Counted from the first letter of the stretch, positions 36,930 to 49,629 are shown. The stretch: 64,000 nucleotides of DNA from Acanthococcus lagerstroemiae (GCA_031841125.1 CM063114.1:33935574-33999573); one strand, 5' to 3'. The notes: generated by a model from the sequence alone, not told the origin. Made by a program: numbers and translations.

Positions 36930-37180
36930 CGGAGTTTGAAGACGTCTTGAAGGGTTGTAAAGAGTCAAATACTATTTACAGAGTCTTATGGAAGCTGAAC
37001 AGAATCTGAACGTGTCTAAACCGAGTCTTAAAAGGGGCTGAGAATGTTAATAATTCTCAAGAGTCCTAATGAGATTTGAATAGACTTTACAGAATTTCAG
37101 TGAGTTTGGATCTAGCGAGTTGTGATAGTCTTAATGATCCTTGAATAGTCTAAAATCTTAATGAAGTCCTTAAGTTCTTG
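36930..37180. repeat. Degenerate AGACT-type minisatellite, opposite orientation
   Basis: Continuation of the block at 36111-36370 on the far side of the MITE, with words GAGTCTTATGG, GAGTCTTAAAAGG and GAATAGTCTAAAATC. Confidence 0.45.
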
Positions 37181-37716
37181 TATCACCTACCTTGTCTTTT
37201 GTAGTTACTCGTGTCAGCAGCGAGGTTGGACCGTATAACGGTGTTAGAAGATGTGGTGGTCCAAAAGACCCAGATTTAGTTCTTTTAAAATTAGTAAACA
37301 AATTTTGTTCTTTCAATTTGGCATTTTTGATCATTTATTGGTGTTTCGTGACATTTTTTAATAAATTTTGGTCCTTTTTAAATTTTTTAATCTTATATTG
37401 AAGTTTTTTCTTTTTCTTTATTCATCGTACAAAATAACAAAATTTGGTCCTTTTGTTTCCTTTTTCAGAAGATAAACCTTCGATTCTAATACTTTTGTGT
37501 GTCCGTCTGTCTGTCTATTGGCTTGTGATTCTTCTTGTTGTTTAGTTCGTTGACATGTTTTCCATCACTAATTTGCTTTGCAAAACAACTAAATTTTATC
37601 AATTTTCCCCTTTTTTACAAAAAAGAATGTTCGGTTCTGAAACGCGTTTGTCCGTCTGTGTGCTTGTTCAGCTGGCCCCCTGTCTGTATGAGATATCTTC
37701 TGCGTTTAGCTCTTTG
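37181..37716. other. No gene recognised
   Basis: AT-rich, with diverged repeats of a TTTTGGTCCTTTT-type word (about 37260-37470) and two GTCCGTCTGT-type stretches (about 37500 and 37650). Confidence 0.4.
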
Positions 37717-37805
37717 CAGGGCCTGATTTAGGCACTTGCGGGCCCGGGGCCCAAATTTTGTGTGGGCTCCCAAAAATTTTTTTTTAGCAACATTGATCAT
37801 CATTT

Positions 37806-37843
<38 letters not shown>

Positions 37844-37984
37844 ATCGTCATTATTATTAGGTATTTTATATTGTACGTGAGCGTACGTAGCGTGCGCGTC
37901 TGTACAAGCATATAATGAAAAATGTGCGGGCCCCCAATTTGTGCGGGCCCGGGGCCCCCTGCCCCCTCCCTAAATCTGGCCCTG
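37717..37984. mobile_element. hAT-type MITE with perfect 8-bp target-site duplication and inner (ATT)n
   Basis: A 268-bp element with left end CAGGGCCTGATTTAGG and right end CCTAAATCTGGCCCTG, which complements to CAGGGCCAGATTTAGG. GCTCTTTG flanks both sides (37709-37716 and 37985-37992). Next to each end is a GGGCCCGGGGCCC block, so the subterminal parts are also inverted. The middle carries an (ATT)n microsatellite at 37807-37841. Confidence 0.94.
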
Positions 37985-39129
37985 GCTCTTTGATATATCT
38001 CGATTCGTCGTCGGTCATTTTGTTCAAGTGCTCTCTACTTAAAGTGAGAACCTGGCCAATCTATATCCAAGAGGTGAGATCCAGAGTACGAGTGTCAAAA
38101 TCAATCATTTCCCCGTATCTTTTCTCTAAGAATGAGCTCGGTGAGCAAAACTAAAAGCAGCAGTGTGACCCGACCACTTGCCTCGTTATTTTTTAATTCA
38201 CCCCTCAATGTTTCCGATGATCCTCGTATTTTCGGAGGTATCGCCCGTCATCGCATTTCGGTTTTGTTCACTCAAGTTAGTAGTCACGTTTTTGGGTCTG
38301 GAAAAGTGTCGCCCCGTGAGCCGTGAAAATTTCTCAGCCAGCCACCGCGTATATTTTGACTTGGCTTCTAAAACTTCGCTCTACACGAACGTGCACTTCC
38401 GTTGAAAGAAAGCCACGTTAAAAGTTCTCGAGTAATCACTAAAAAATTACTGAAAGGCGAGTAAATTATTCTTATCGCCGTACTGTTATCTCGAATTCGA
38501 TGTATTCGAAAAATGCTTGCTTCGTAACCAATATGGCGGTCATGTATATTGTTGTAACTGCTTGTAGTCAATGTGGTCTGTGAGTCGGTGTCGCCGTTAT
38601 GAACTGGAAAGTGGGCGGTATTGGTGGGTCCGTGGCTTGTCTCTGATAAGAATCATTTTTCGATGATTACAATATTTTCTAGAGAGAAGACGTATAATAA
38701 ATCGCTTCTGTGGGGACACGGGAACGAGTTATAAACTATCGTTTTACGTCTTTTTTGCCTTCTTTTCTTTCTTTTCTGTCAGAGGTATTGACAGACGAGA
38801 GAAAAAAATGCGAAAATGGGGAAGTTGCTTTGCTCATACTGTTATCATATTATAGCTGACTCATACTATTATCATGTCGTTGGCTGACACATACTATTAT
38901 CATACCGTAGACAGTAAGAATTAGAAACAGCAAAATACATCCCTAGCTCGAGGTCTAATTTGTTTCCGATGTATCAGTCGCTTTCAATTACCGGTAGCTT
39001 GTCAAGCAGAGGTACATGCTTACGCCCCAATTTCCTATATTTCCTTCAGGTAAAGTAAACACTTCCTAACAAATAAAATCGTGACCCGGTAGTAATTATT
39101 TTAATAAACAAATCACCCTTAATATATTG
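37985..39129. other. No gene recognised
   Basis: More balanced composition than its neighbours around 38000-38640. Open frames of 64-75 codons (38132-38405) have no domain. Three repeats of a CATACTATTATCAT-like word lie at about 38830-38910. Confidence 0.4.
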
Positions 39130-39330
39130 TTTTTTTTTTCTGAAAAACAAATTGAAATATTGATAAAACAAGAAAAAATAAAAATTGGGACAATTCGATA
39201 TTACAAATCCTCAAACAGCTAGTATACAAAAATCTGGTAAGATTCATGGAAAATTGGTTACCTCTGAATGAAAGTGTTACGATAAGAATGCTGAAAAAAC
39301 AAAAATTAAAATGACATAAAGTCCAAAACT
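39130..39330 (-). repeat. ~150-bp satellite-like unit, minus orientation
   Basis: The plus strand carries AAGATTCATGGAAAATTGG. Its complement, CCAATTTTCCATGAATCTT, matches the unit word of the array at 61430-64000. Confidence 0.5.
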
Positions 39331-39809
39331 TGAATGAACGTAATGCATCTAAAATACTATACGAAATTTCAGAGAAATTCCCGGAAATTTTTGCGAAGTC
39401 AACATTCGATCAGTATCTGAAATTGAGTCTAGTGTTAAATCTAATGCAGATTTGAAATAAATAACCCATGAAATCGATATGTTCGTTTAATTTTGCAAGT
39501 TCGTTCCAGTTTGTCAGTCTTGATTTGTCATCCGACGCTTTGTGTGGGAAGGGGCGCGAAGAATACATAGAATTTTTTTATGGATTTGAATTCTAGGTGT
39601 CATACAACATTCCAACAATGTGCGTTAAAGTGGTATTTATTGTTCAAAAAAAGAAGAAAGTAAGAAAAGTATTTTTCATAAACCATTTCGGATTTGAGTC
39701 CCCAAATGGGGTCTACTGCATGATGCGAAGATGGAATCAGCGATTCAGAAAAGCTTAGGTCGATCTTCTAAAATCAGTTTAACATACAGCCTTTTTCTTA
39801 ACGGTATAA

Positions 39810-40330
39810 TTTGAATTTTAGCCGCCAGTTTTACTGTTTAATTTACTTAACGTTTTTTCAAATTTGGAGGTTTTTGTCAAAATTTTTCTCAAAATCCTTC
39901 CATCACTTTTCTAACTTTATTTCTATATACCGTGAATGTAGGCTAATTTTCGAATACACATTGTTGAAGACTTGTGATACCAAATCGGATTCAGCATTCA
40001 ATTTTATCGAATTTTTTGAATTTTAAAATTTCTTTTGAACTTTCTATCATAACGCTTTGATCATTTTTTTTTGTTCTTTATTTGGAGAACGAACCTTACA
40101 TTATGAATCTCGTCGCGTTCTTTTGTATGATTTGTTGAAAGGCTCCTGACATCAAATTATGTTCGAATTTCTATCATTCTGTAATAACTTTTCTTAGATC
40201 ACTAAAATTTTCAAGAAATTGATTTAAATTTTCTATCAGAAGTTCCTAACCTGCTTATTTCTGATAAAGTTCTGCCAGGCTTGTGGAAAATTGTGGTCAC
40301 CACTGAAACTATAACAATAATATACAAAAA
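39810..40330 (+). repeat. ~150-bp satellite-like repeat, plus orientation
   Basis: Contains GTTGAAGACTTGTGATACCAAAT, TCATAACGCTTTGATCATTTT and a second GTTGAAAGGCTCCTGACATCAAAT. This is the same word order as the 61.4-64.0 kb array (GTTTGAAGACGTTTGGTATCAAAT, TTTGATCGTTTT). About three units. Confidence 0.55.
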
Positions 40331-40600
40331 AAAAAAAAAATTGGAAAAAGTTAAAATTGAAGGCAATTTGATACCAGAAATCTTCAAGGAGCGTAAGAAT
40401 GTTTAGTAAGATCCATCATGGACTGTTATGGGCACCTAGGTAAAAACATTAAAGAGTTGTTATAAAAGTTGGAAAATTTAAAAGTTCGAAAAAATTAAAA
40501 ACTGAACTTCTAATTAATATTATAAATGTTCAACGAAACCGGTATTCGAAAATTGAATAAGATTCATGGAAAACTTGAGTCACATTAGGAGAATGGTCAG
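40331..40600 (-). repeat. ~150-bp satellite-like repeat, minus orientation
   Basis: AATTTGATACCAGAAATCTTC and AATAAGATTCATGGAAAAC are complements of unit words in the plus-oriented array. Orientation therefore flips near 40330, next to a poly-A run. Confidence 0.5.
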
Positions 40601-41649
40601 AGTTTTATATACTTTGTATTGTGCTTCAACTACTGCGAAATTATGTGCCTCAACGGTATCGCAATATTTTGGGGCAAAATGGGTCGTGACCTTCCTTATG
40701 CCTCTCGATTCACCAAACACGAATCAGCAGTATTTTTATAGTAATTTGAATAAGTACCTGGTATCATCGTTTAGTTCGAAGTTCCTACCTTCGTCGCCAG
40801 TGGGGCAGACAAGACCTCGGGCAGTTTAAAGGTGCTCTCTGACAAACAAACATATTAACTTCGTCCTCCCTACGCCTTCTTCACCTTGAAACGAAATTTT
40901 AGTTACAATTATGATTTTTCCATCAGGCACCAGTTTGTGCGAAATGGAATGTATGTATATAGGTGAGCTCTCGATGGGTATTCATGAAATTCTACAACGC
41001 CTGCTGAAGCGTAGCACGAGTGTTTTAAAATTACGCGACAAAAGGGTAACTCTGGTGTTTTTTTTTTTTGAGACATCGACTTAATTTATTTTGCGCGATT
41101 TCATCTTCACGGATTCACGCGTTCCATTAGTGTCGACGTGTAAAAATGACGAGCATTCGACGTCAGAGGAAAGAAGGAAGGAACACTAACTCTGATCTAG
41201 TAATCTTCGTTTAACCTCAAAATCATCCGCTCCATTGCTGCTGGTAATTAAAGAACTAATTACGTGTTCGCTCGTCTCTCGCCTTCTCTCGAATTTAGCT
41301 TATTACAGTGTGAAACGAAAACTATACTCATACGTTCACTCTTACATAACGCGGGTCGTTCTCATTCGAGTCGAGGTTACTATGTTCCTCGAATTACAAT
41401 ACATCAACCTAAGACGAAGGTGAAGAAAATTAATAAGTGAGTCCTATTCTTTATGGTGCAATTTTCATTAGTTGAAATTTAACGTCTCTATCGAGCATTT
41501 GAGGAGTCTTATTTTTGTTCGAGCCAGTTTTGCAGATCGGAAATTGAATCAAAATTTTGAAATGAAAGAAGAATAAAATGTAACGGTTTCGATGAAAATT
41601 TTCGGTGTTTTTAGTTGGAACAGTGATTGGCACAAGAAAGGAGGCAATA
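40601..41649. other. No gene recognised
   Basis: AT-rich sequence with chance open frames only. Confidence 0.4.
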
Positions 41650-42170
41650 AGGCTATTGGCCTGGTCCGAGAAGGATATTGAAGTCAGAAACCTTTTTCAC
41701 AGATGGCGAGTCTTAAGAGAATCTACCAGTGTCCTTTACAGAGTTTGAAGGAGTCCTAAACAAATGTGAAAGAATCTAATAGAGTCTTACAGAGTCTTGA
41801 ATTCTGTGGATCTTGAAAGAGTTTTGAGAAAACTCGGAAAGTCTCGAAGAATGCTGACTAGGTCTGGAAGACTCTGGGAGAGCTTTTAAGAAGTTTGACA
41901 AAGATATGAAGTCTTAAAACAAGTTTTGGACGGTCCTAGTAAGTCTTTGAAAAATTTGGAAGAGTCTTACAGAGCATCTCTTGAGGATCTTATCTAAGTC
42001 TTAAATAGTCGTAAGAATTCTAAAAAGTCTTGATCATGTCTCGAAGAGCCATAGATAAGCCTGGAAGGGTTATAAAGAATCGCAAGTGAGTTTCGAAAAG
42101 TTTCAAAAGTCTGAAATAAATTCTCAAAGAGTTTGAAGAGTCCAAAACATTGATGAGAATTGCCCTCCTT
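41650..42170. repeat. Degenerate AGACT-type minisatellite, opposite orientation
   Basis: Words GAGTCTTAAGAGAATC, TAATAGAGTCTTACAGAGTC, GGAAAGTCTCGAAGAATG and AAGAGTCTTACAGAGC repeat every 20-30 bp. They are complements of the words at 10840-12430. Confidence 0.55.
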
Positions 42171-42419
42171 TCTTCGGTGAGGAAAACGCTTGGATGGCAT
42201 TATGATGAATATGAAAAATTCTCCAAAAATCCTGGTCCAATTGAGAATAATGTTTTCAAAAATTTCAGTGTCACACTTCAGAAGGCATTTCTGTGCCCAA
42301 AGTCATCCAGCAGTACAAGTTGTTAGAAAGTCCAAGTACTTCTCTTACATTTATTTATTCAGAGGATTAGAAATGATATCAGTACTCACGAGGAGGGAGA
42401 TTTTCGTTCATATTTTCGT

Positions 42420-42690
42420 ATAGGCCCTTCGAAGATGGCTAAGCCCTCATATTTAACTGTCAATATTTCAGGATGTAGCTATCTATGGGGAACCTTACAG
42501 GCAGAAGAAGTTACAAGTGAAAGAACTCCGAAAATGTACTCTGTGATTCAAGAAACCCCTCCTCTGAAATAATTAATACCTACTTACTTACCATCTAACA
42601 ATTCGTAGCCCTTTGCAGAGCTTTTTGGGTCAAAGTGTAATTAAAATGACCTCAGAAATAAACTCGACAATTCAGGAAATCCTATAATCA
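42420..42690 (+). repeat. Diverged tandem repeat (unit about 170 bp)
   Basis: Two units are marked by CTCTGTGATTCAAGAAACCCC (about 42540) and AACTCGACAATTCAGGAAATCC (about 42660). It is related to 26490-26900. Confidence 0.45.
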
Positions 42691-43390
42691 ATTGAAGAGC
42701 TTTTTTCCAGAGTGGGTTAAGTCAAAAATTGTGATTATTCAAGAAATGAAAAAAAGTTGGGAACTCCCCCTCTGTGAGGCAGTGTTTTTGAAAACAAGTG
42801 AAATGTATTGTGAAGTAGTATACCGAAATGTGTTAAAAATTTCGCTTTTGAAAAAAATTTTAATTTCGAAAGCTATAAGACTTCACAGTTGACAAGGTAA
42901 TGACTTAAGCCACTTGGAAGAACAAAATGTATTCAAAGACACTGAAACTCAGGTTTGCCGCCTACATGAAATCGAATTATCACCACTGTTATATGATCCA
43001 TATTGTTGAAAACCACTTTGAAACATTTTTTCCTCCAGCTGTTGGCACGATTTATCAGCATTTGTTTTATTGCATGTATAAATATTTCAATATTTCTACA
43101 TTGACCTTAATTGAAGAGCTCTTTTCCAGAGTGGGTTAAGTCAAAAAATGTGATTATTCAAGAAATGAAGAAGAAAAAAAAAGTTGGGACTCCCCCTCTG
43201 TGAGGCAGTATTTTTGGAAACCAGTTGAAATGTGTTGTGGAGAAGTATACCGAAATGTTTTGAAAATTTCGCTTTTGAAAAATTTTAATTTCGATAGCTA
43301 TAAGACTTCACAGATCGCGGATTGTTGAACAAGTTAGGTCACTTTGAAAGCCAAAAGTAGTTTGACTTAAGCCACTTTGGAAGAACACTA
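42691..43390 (+). repeat. Direct duplication, two copies 419 bp apart
   Basis: Copy A (42691-42930) and copy B (43110-43390) both read ATTGAAGAGCT, CCAGAGTGGGTTAAGTCA, TGATTATTCAAGAAATGAA, CTCCCCCTCTGTGAGGCAGT, CGAAATGT and TATAAGACTTCACAG, then end with CTTAAGCCACTT and GGAAGAACA. They differ by scattered substitutions and small indels. This pair is clearly younger than the surrounding tandem repeats. Confidence 0.85.
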
Positions 43391-45498
43391 TTTCTTGAAT
43401 CGCTGGTAACACTGCAAAAAAAAAAAAAAAAAAAAAGGAGTTGGTAGGTCGGGATACCTACTTTCTATAGCTATCACTTCAAACCAGTATCAAACTCATT
43501 TTTGCCAGCAATTGACCTAACCCATTTTGGGAAAGAGCTCTTTGGAAGCTATAAGTAGAGGACTAATGTATGTTCTAGCGCGCAGTTTTTTTTTTCCATT
43601 AGCGCAAGCTTCTTTTTCAACATTTCTAACTATACCAAAAAATCAAAAAAATTCAATTATGTTTTTCACACTCATTTTTGATCAGATGGGACCATTTTGT
43701 TGTACTTTTCATCGCCTCAAATTTTTGAAAATTCTCCCTTTTCATTTTTGTAAAACTTTTTGTAAAATCCTTAAAACTAAGAATTCCTAGCGCAGTCGTA
43801 AATTTTTCAATTTTCATTCACTTTTCATCATGTGTAAAAATTCAAAAAAATTGTTGAGTTTCCACAAAGAATATTTATCCGGTTCCATAACAAAAATAAT
43901 ATTATTTTCTCACAGTTTTTTGTCAAGTTAGGTAGTGAAATTTTCAAATTTTCATCGCGAGACAGGCTTTCTTTATGCAAGCGTGTATTCCGTTTTCATA
44001 GATTCCCTGTATTATTCTACTTTTTTTCTACCTTTTATGCATACGATTTTCTTTCTAGCGTGCTCATGGATTCCTCAGATCTTCACTCTTTTTAAACATT
44101 GTTAAGAATCCAGAAAGTCTGAACCGAGATCGCGAAGTCGTATTTTTTGTAATCAGCATGAAAGAGCGTGCAACTTCGATCTTTTTCGCGAACAGCCTCG
44201 ATCGTCGCCCGCGGCGCGTTCGTTTGTCGACGGAAAAAATAATGATGCAAATAACGGCTCTATACTAGGGTTTATAGTTCTCTATCTGTACTTGGCTCCC
44301 TGGAAAGTTCATTCGAGTTTAGGAACCATCTGTGATTAGAATGAGAACCCGCACAGCTGGTGTGCTGCGCCGGGATCTGAACATAGGAATTCCTCCATTC
44401 GACGATTCGTTCCAGCGCGTTTCTTCGACTTTTAAAATTAACATACAATACCGTTCGCATTGATTCGCGCATTTGATGAGGACCCGGACTCTCCATTAGC
44501 GCCCTCGATTATCGTATTCCCGGTTTAAAAGAGAAAACTCTTCAGAATACGACTTCAATTGGCGCAGAAACGAATATTCGTCGTTTCCTGCTACAGGATT
44601 CACGCCCTTCCTGTAATTGCCCTTCTGGCCGTCTCAGTTTCAAGAATCTAAATTGAACATCCAAGACCTGTGCGTCAGTCCATGTTCATCGGTGTAACTG
44701 CAGCGTTCGCCGCTTTTTGCAGTTTGACTGAATTCCTTCAATTATGCAACTTTTTTAGTCTGACTGTAGGTACAAATACGTCGACACTGCGCAGGTCCTG
44801 AGCGTACTCTACAAGTGTTTTTTTTTTTTTTTTTTTTTTTTCTCTCGTATTAAATCACTTTAGTGTAAATGTTTGGGTATTAGCATACTCTCGACTTTGA
44901 CTAAATAGTCATCGATTGTATCCTACCAGATGATCACAACTGATGTGCAGTTGTTGGTTGCGAATATTGTACATAATTCGAGTTTTGAAACTCAGTTCAC
45001 TCGTATTCGGGTTTTCGAAAGTCGCGTTTATTGATTTGACACTGCGAACGATGAGAGGCCGATGAAGCATGTCTAATCGGTGCCCATAAATTCAGTCATC
45101 AATGAGCACCCATATCGTCATTAGAATCTATTTGACGTCGACCAATACTCGGGTGAGTTAATTTTAGACAAATAACTAGGAGACGGACCAACTGATATTC
45201 GAAATTTCGGGGAACGTGGCCCCTCTGGAAGTATCGATTTATGAAAGTACGGATACCGTTTAGCTTACACTCGTTATAGGATGAAGAAGAAATGGCCAGA
45301 GACAGGTTCTTGTTAGAAAAAAGTGGATTGAAATTTGAAGGAAAAAAAATAGCTAATATTCAATTTCGTGCAGCTTGTTTTGGTGGTTGTAGCTTTGATA
45401 GATTACCCTGGTTAAAATATCAAGTCAGAATGCAGATATGGATGAAACTATCAAAATGTCGGAAGTGGTTGTCTAATTCGCAGGTGACGAATCGTATA
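43391..45498. other. Non-coding stretch with homopolymer runs
   Basis: An A run at about 43414-43436 and a T run of about 23 at 44818-44840. No gene, RNA or element end was recognised. Confidence 0.5.
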
Positions 45499-46107
45499 AT
45501 GTGGCAGTTTCTATAAAAAGGGGTAACTTTGTCGATCCGATGAATTTTGAGTTACGTGCAGTACGTAATAGAGGAATGAAGGCCCATTCCAAGGAGCTAT
45601 TGGCGAGATTTGTAGCGTTTTTTGTTCCGGAGATACAAGTGGTCAAAGATGAGTGTAACAAGAACGCGCGAAAACATGTTTTTGAGAAAAACGCGTTTAA
45701 AGTTAGACATACCTTTTTCTCCCACTCCGTCAAGCGGCCCAAACTCGCCGCAGAATCACGTTACCAGCCTCGACAAGGGCTTGTTGGAAAGGTAATTTTT
45801 CGCTCTTCTGCGTGGTAACAATTCAGAACATCGGATTTATTCGTGAGCTCCGAAAAACCGCGAAGAAGCGAACACAGACATTCGCATTCTTTTCTTACTC
45901 TCTTTCATAATTCTCTTTCTCTCTCTGCCTCTTCTCTCTCATGCGCGTAAATTTTGTCTCTTCGTTATTGCGATCTTTTTTCTATAGAAATCAACCACAA
46001 TCTCAAAATTGATTTTTTCAACCAAAAAATTTTGTTTTTCTTTTTTTGCGTTTTCTGAGACTTCGATCAATCGACAAAGTTACCCCTTTTTATAGAAACT
46101 GCCACAT
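45499..46107. mobile_element. 609-bp DNA transposon/MITE with perfect 38-bp terminal inverted repeats
   Basis: Positions 45499-45536 and 46070-46107 are exact reverse complements. Each starts, from the outside, ATGTGGCAGTTTCTATAAAA and ends GGTAACTTTGTCGAT. The flanks are TATA on the left and ATTATG on the right, and no clear direct duplication was seen, so the superfamily is open (a TA-type target is possible). The interior has an open frame of 105 codons (45501-45818) beginning in the left repeat and a minus-strand one of 89. Neither shows a transposase motif, so the element is treated as non-autonomous. The perfect repeats suggest it is the youngest element here. Confidence 0.85.
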
Positions 46108-48379
46108 ATTATGCTACAAGGCTGATGAATGAGCGATTACTGAGAAGTGTGAAAGTTACAGCTCAAGCGAAGCCATGAGTCTTATCGAACCTTGGATGGC
46201 AGAGTAGTATTAACTTTTAACCTTTCTTTTTATTGGATCTGTGCAGTTGTCGAAACTTTTGACGTTAATGGGTTGCGGGGACCAATCAGTATTTATTCAC
46301 TGGAATATTACAGTACGAATACCAGCGATGGGAGCTTATACGTTCTATCTGAGTTTCCGGATCCTGTAATTCCCAAAGACCTCATCAGTTTGACTCAGTC
46401 ACGGGGAATGTGAGAGTAATATTTTACAAAAATTACTCATCGGATGCTGTCAGTAAACTAAATGCACTGGCACTGCGTGTACATCAAACGTTTATTCTAA
46501 CATTTATCGAACAGTTGGGTATTGTGAATGAAGTGGTTGCTTGCAGTGAGGAAGGTCAAGAGTCCGAGTATGTAAGGTTACTTCTTATTATCTTTATTTA
46601 GCTTTCTTTCTTTCTGTCTTTCTTCTGTTTATAAGAGACTTTGAACGTCGATACTGTGGCCAGCTAATACATGTTGAAAAATGAACTTTGACCATTGATA
46701 CTTTGTATTGACTTTAGAATTCTGGTCATTGTCACACCATCAAAGCACAAACACTCGCACTCTTGCCACCACTGATCCGTAATTATTGGGCTCGTTCTCA
46801 CTTGACTATTATAATTTATAGTTCCTTTCAGCACCATATTTCAACTTTTCAATTGGTAGTTTTCGAAATTCAGCCAATTGAAAGGAACTTTATTATTCCT
46901 TCCAAAACCCAGAGCGATAATGAATCGAATCGCATTGGACCTGAGGACAGATTATTTTTATAAGTAAAATTTTCCAAATTCGAAAAAAAATTTCTTTTTT
47001 TGTTAATTTGAATTGTACGAATGAGTCAAAATAGGTCTTCTTGTACTTCTGCAGTCATATTTTCCCAGCTCAAACGATATTTTCCAATTTTTTCAAACTA
47101 ACCGACCTTATGAGGAAGCCTCCCCAACTACACCATAGGCACCGACTTGAATGAAAACCTTAGAGGGGCGACGCCCCCCAAAATTTTCTACTCAAAAATG
47201 GAAAACGTACAACAAATTTTACTATCAATTTTTAAATTTAACAAAAAAGAAAAAAAGAGAAACGAATAAGAATAAAATCGATAATACCGGTGAGTACACT
47301 CAATAAAATTATGAATAAAAAGGAAGTGAAAATTGAACTAGCAAATATCGTATTTATTCCTCGTTGGTAATTTAGTAGCTGAATCAGTTGGTAGGTGCGT
47401 GTACTGAAAGTTATCTGGCAGGAAACAGTTAGCGGAGGTGTAGAGGGGAACCAGTCTGGTTTTACATACACTCTCTCTTTCTCTCTCTCCCTCTCTCCCT
47501 CCTTCAGACTAAATGTGGGCGGAGTGTTACTGTATCACATCCGTTGCATGTTTTCCAGTTCGCGTTCGTTTCAGTTTTTCTACGTCAACTACCCATCCTG
47601 AATCTGCGTAAAAAAGCTTCGCTTCACTAAAAAATTAACCTCATGACGATGATATGAGGCTGAACTTCGGTCACCTGACAATAGAATAGAACTCCCACGG
47701 CATACCAAAATGCTCCCTTTTCTCGTTAGATTCCAGTTCAGTTCATTTTCTGGATTTTAAAAACTGAAAGATTAGCCAGAAAAAAGCGTACTAGAGAATT
47801 CGGTAGTGATCTTGAAATAAATACCGAACTGTTGAACGCATTCATTATGTCAAGGGGGTCTTTTTTCGCTCTGCGGCTTTTTATCTTCCCATTCATAAAA
47901 GCGCATTAACGATTTTAAGAGCCAAAGTTACCCTTTCATAAAGAGTAACAGCCGATTAAAATAACTGAAATAATTCTATACTGCTCTCCGCATGATCTTC
48001 CTGAAGTTTAATCATTTCTGTTCTCCTTCGTGCTCGGCTTAGAGTGATGTTCTTTTTATGACCGATGTGTGCATACCGATAAATCTCATTTCACTATCCC
48101 GCTGGAATGAATTGAATGCCAAAGGGAAAGGCGAGGGAGAGGGAGGGCGAACTATTAAACGACGGATGCTATACAGTTTACGTGCTTACAGTAGTTTTAT
48201 AAATAGGTCTTGATAGCGAGAGAGGTAAGTTGTACAGATAATACTAACGTTAATCGGAGAACAGTCGACGGGTATCAAAATTCATAGCGTCCTCCGATTC
48301 GTTCCTCAAAGCGAGACAGCGAGAGCGTAGATTTGTGAAGCGCCGCACAGTATGAGATCTCAAAATCTGGTTGAAGAAA
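46108..48379. other. Non-coding stretch
   Basis: No gene recognised. A CT-rich run lies at about 47467-47503. A lone patch CATAGGCACCGACTTG near 47143 resembles a transposon end but has no partner. Confidence 0.45.
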
Positions 48380-49060
48380 GACGATGGAGGTGAAACTAAC
48401 TCCGATCCAAGTTATACTCGAGTGAGGAGACGGTTGAGGAAGAATGGTATGTTGGTCTTGGAAAGAGCGGAAAAGTGCTTTGGTTAAGTTGGTGGCCCGA
48501 AGATTTTCCTCAGCCTGTACCGAGTGCTAAAAGGTGAAATTAACTCGGAACTTGAGAAAAACTGAGCGAAAATTGAAAACGTTAATTGTGTATCTCAAAG
48601 TAATGATAGATTCGAGGAGAGGATTTGGAACTAATTCAGATCCTAATTTTATTTAAATGAGTAGGGGGAGTGAGGCGGATGGAGCTATTGGTCTGGGGAA
48701 GAGCGGAAGTCGCTGGTGGTCAGCGTGATGATGTAAAATTTCTTTCTTACTCTAGACCGAGTATAAGAAGGTGAAACTAACCTTGGACAGGAAAATTTTT
48801 GAATGAGACTTAAAAGAGAATCGATGAAAAGCCACATTTCAACAAAAACAGAATTTTTAATTATTCATTCTAGGGCGATGATGGGGATCGTTAGGAGTCA
48901 AGGAGTGTCCAAAAGTTGACACCAACTCAGATCCAAATGATACGTGAGTGAGGGGGCAGATGAGAAAGTGTGAGTTATTGCTTTGCAGGAGAGTAGAAAA
49001 TAGTGGAGTCAGTTTGATATTGCGAACATTCGAGTACAAACTAGAATTCGTGTACGTCAC
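48380..49060 (+). repeat. Three-copy diverged tandem repeat (unit about 235-290 bp)
   Basis: CTAACTCCGATCCAAGTTA (about 48398), CTAATTCAGATCCTAATTTT (about 48633) and CCAACTCAGATCCAAATGATA (about 48921) mark equivalent points. Each is followed by GAGTGAGG/GAGTAGGG, then a TTGGTCTTGGAAAGAGCGG-like word in the first two. A fourth diverged copy lies at about 51555-51640. Confidence 0.6.
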
Positions 49061-49224
49061 TTGCGAGTTCTGGAGGCAAACGAAGGGGTACCAAATGGGG
49101 TTACTCGAGAGATTTTACTAGTAACGGATTACATCCAATTTCTATACTGAGTTTTGCTCATCCTTTCTCATCGTAATCAGTGGCATGCGGTGAGTTTTTC
49201 TAAGAGGTAAACGATAAGCATAGA

Positions 49225-49582
49225 CAGGGACGTACCGAAGAGTTTTCCTGGGGGAAGGAGGCAAAAACTGTGAAAGTCTCAACTGACGTAACTCGAATTC
49301 CCAAGTACAAAGCAAAAAAAAAACCTCTTGACCTGCTGATTTTTCCAACTGACAGCTCAAAATACCGAAATATCAAAGCAAAAAAAAACCTTTGATTTAC
49401 TGGATTTTCCCAACTTCTGAACTCAATTCCCAAGTATTAAAACTAAAAAAAAAAAAAAAATTTGACTTGTTGGATTTTCCCAATTCCACCTGACTGAAAT
49501 GGGGTAAATTTTTCCAATTTCTGAGTGAAGAATTCCTTGAAGAGGGTAAGTTTCCCCCCCCCCCCCTATTGCTAAATCCCTG
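49225..49582. mobile_element. hAT-type MITE with internal tandem repeats
   Basis: Left end CAGGGACGTACCGAAGAG and right end CTATTGCTAAATCCCTG. The flanks AGCATAGA (49217-49224) and AGCGCAGA (49583-49590) match at 6 of 8. Three internal units of about 70-85 bp each have a poly-A stretch followed by a TTGACTTGTTGGATTTTCCCAA-like word. It shares its left end and internal word with the element at 58807-58999. Confidence 0.72.
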
Positions 49583-49629
49583 AGCGCAGAGGTGAAGTAA
49601 AAATCAGAATAAAAGTATGAAACATGCTA

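Noticed and set aside
37807..37841. (ATT)n run as a separate locus of interest
   Set aside because: It is the internal microsatellite of the hAT MITE at 37717-37984.
45501..45818. 105-codon frame inside the 609-bp inverted-repeat element as a transposase
   Set aside because: Too short, begins in the terminal repeat and shows no DDE or helix-turn-helix pattern; kept only as an item to search.
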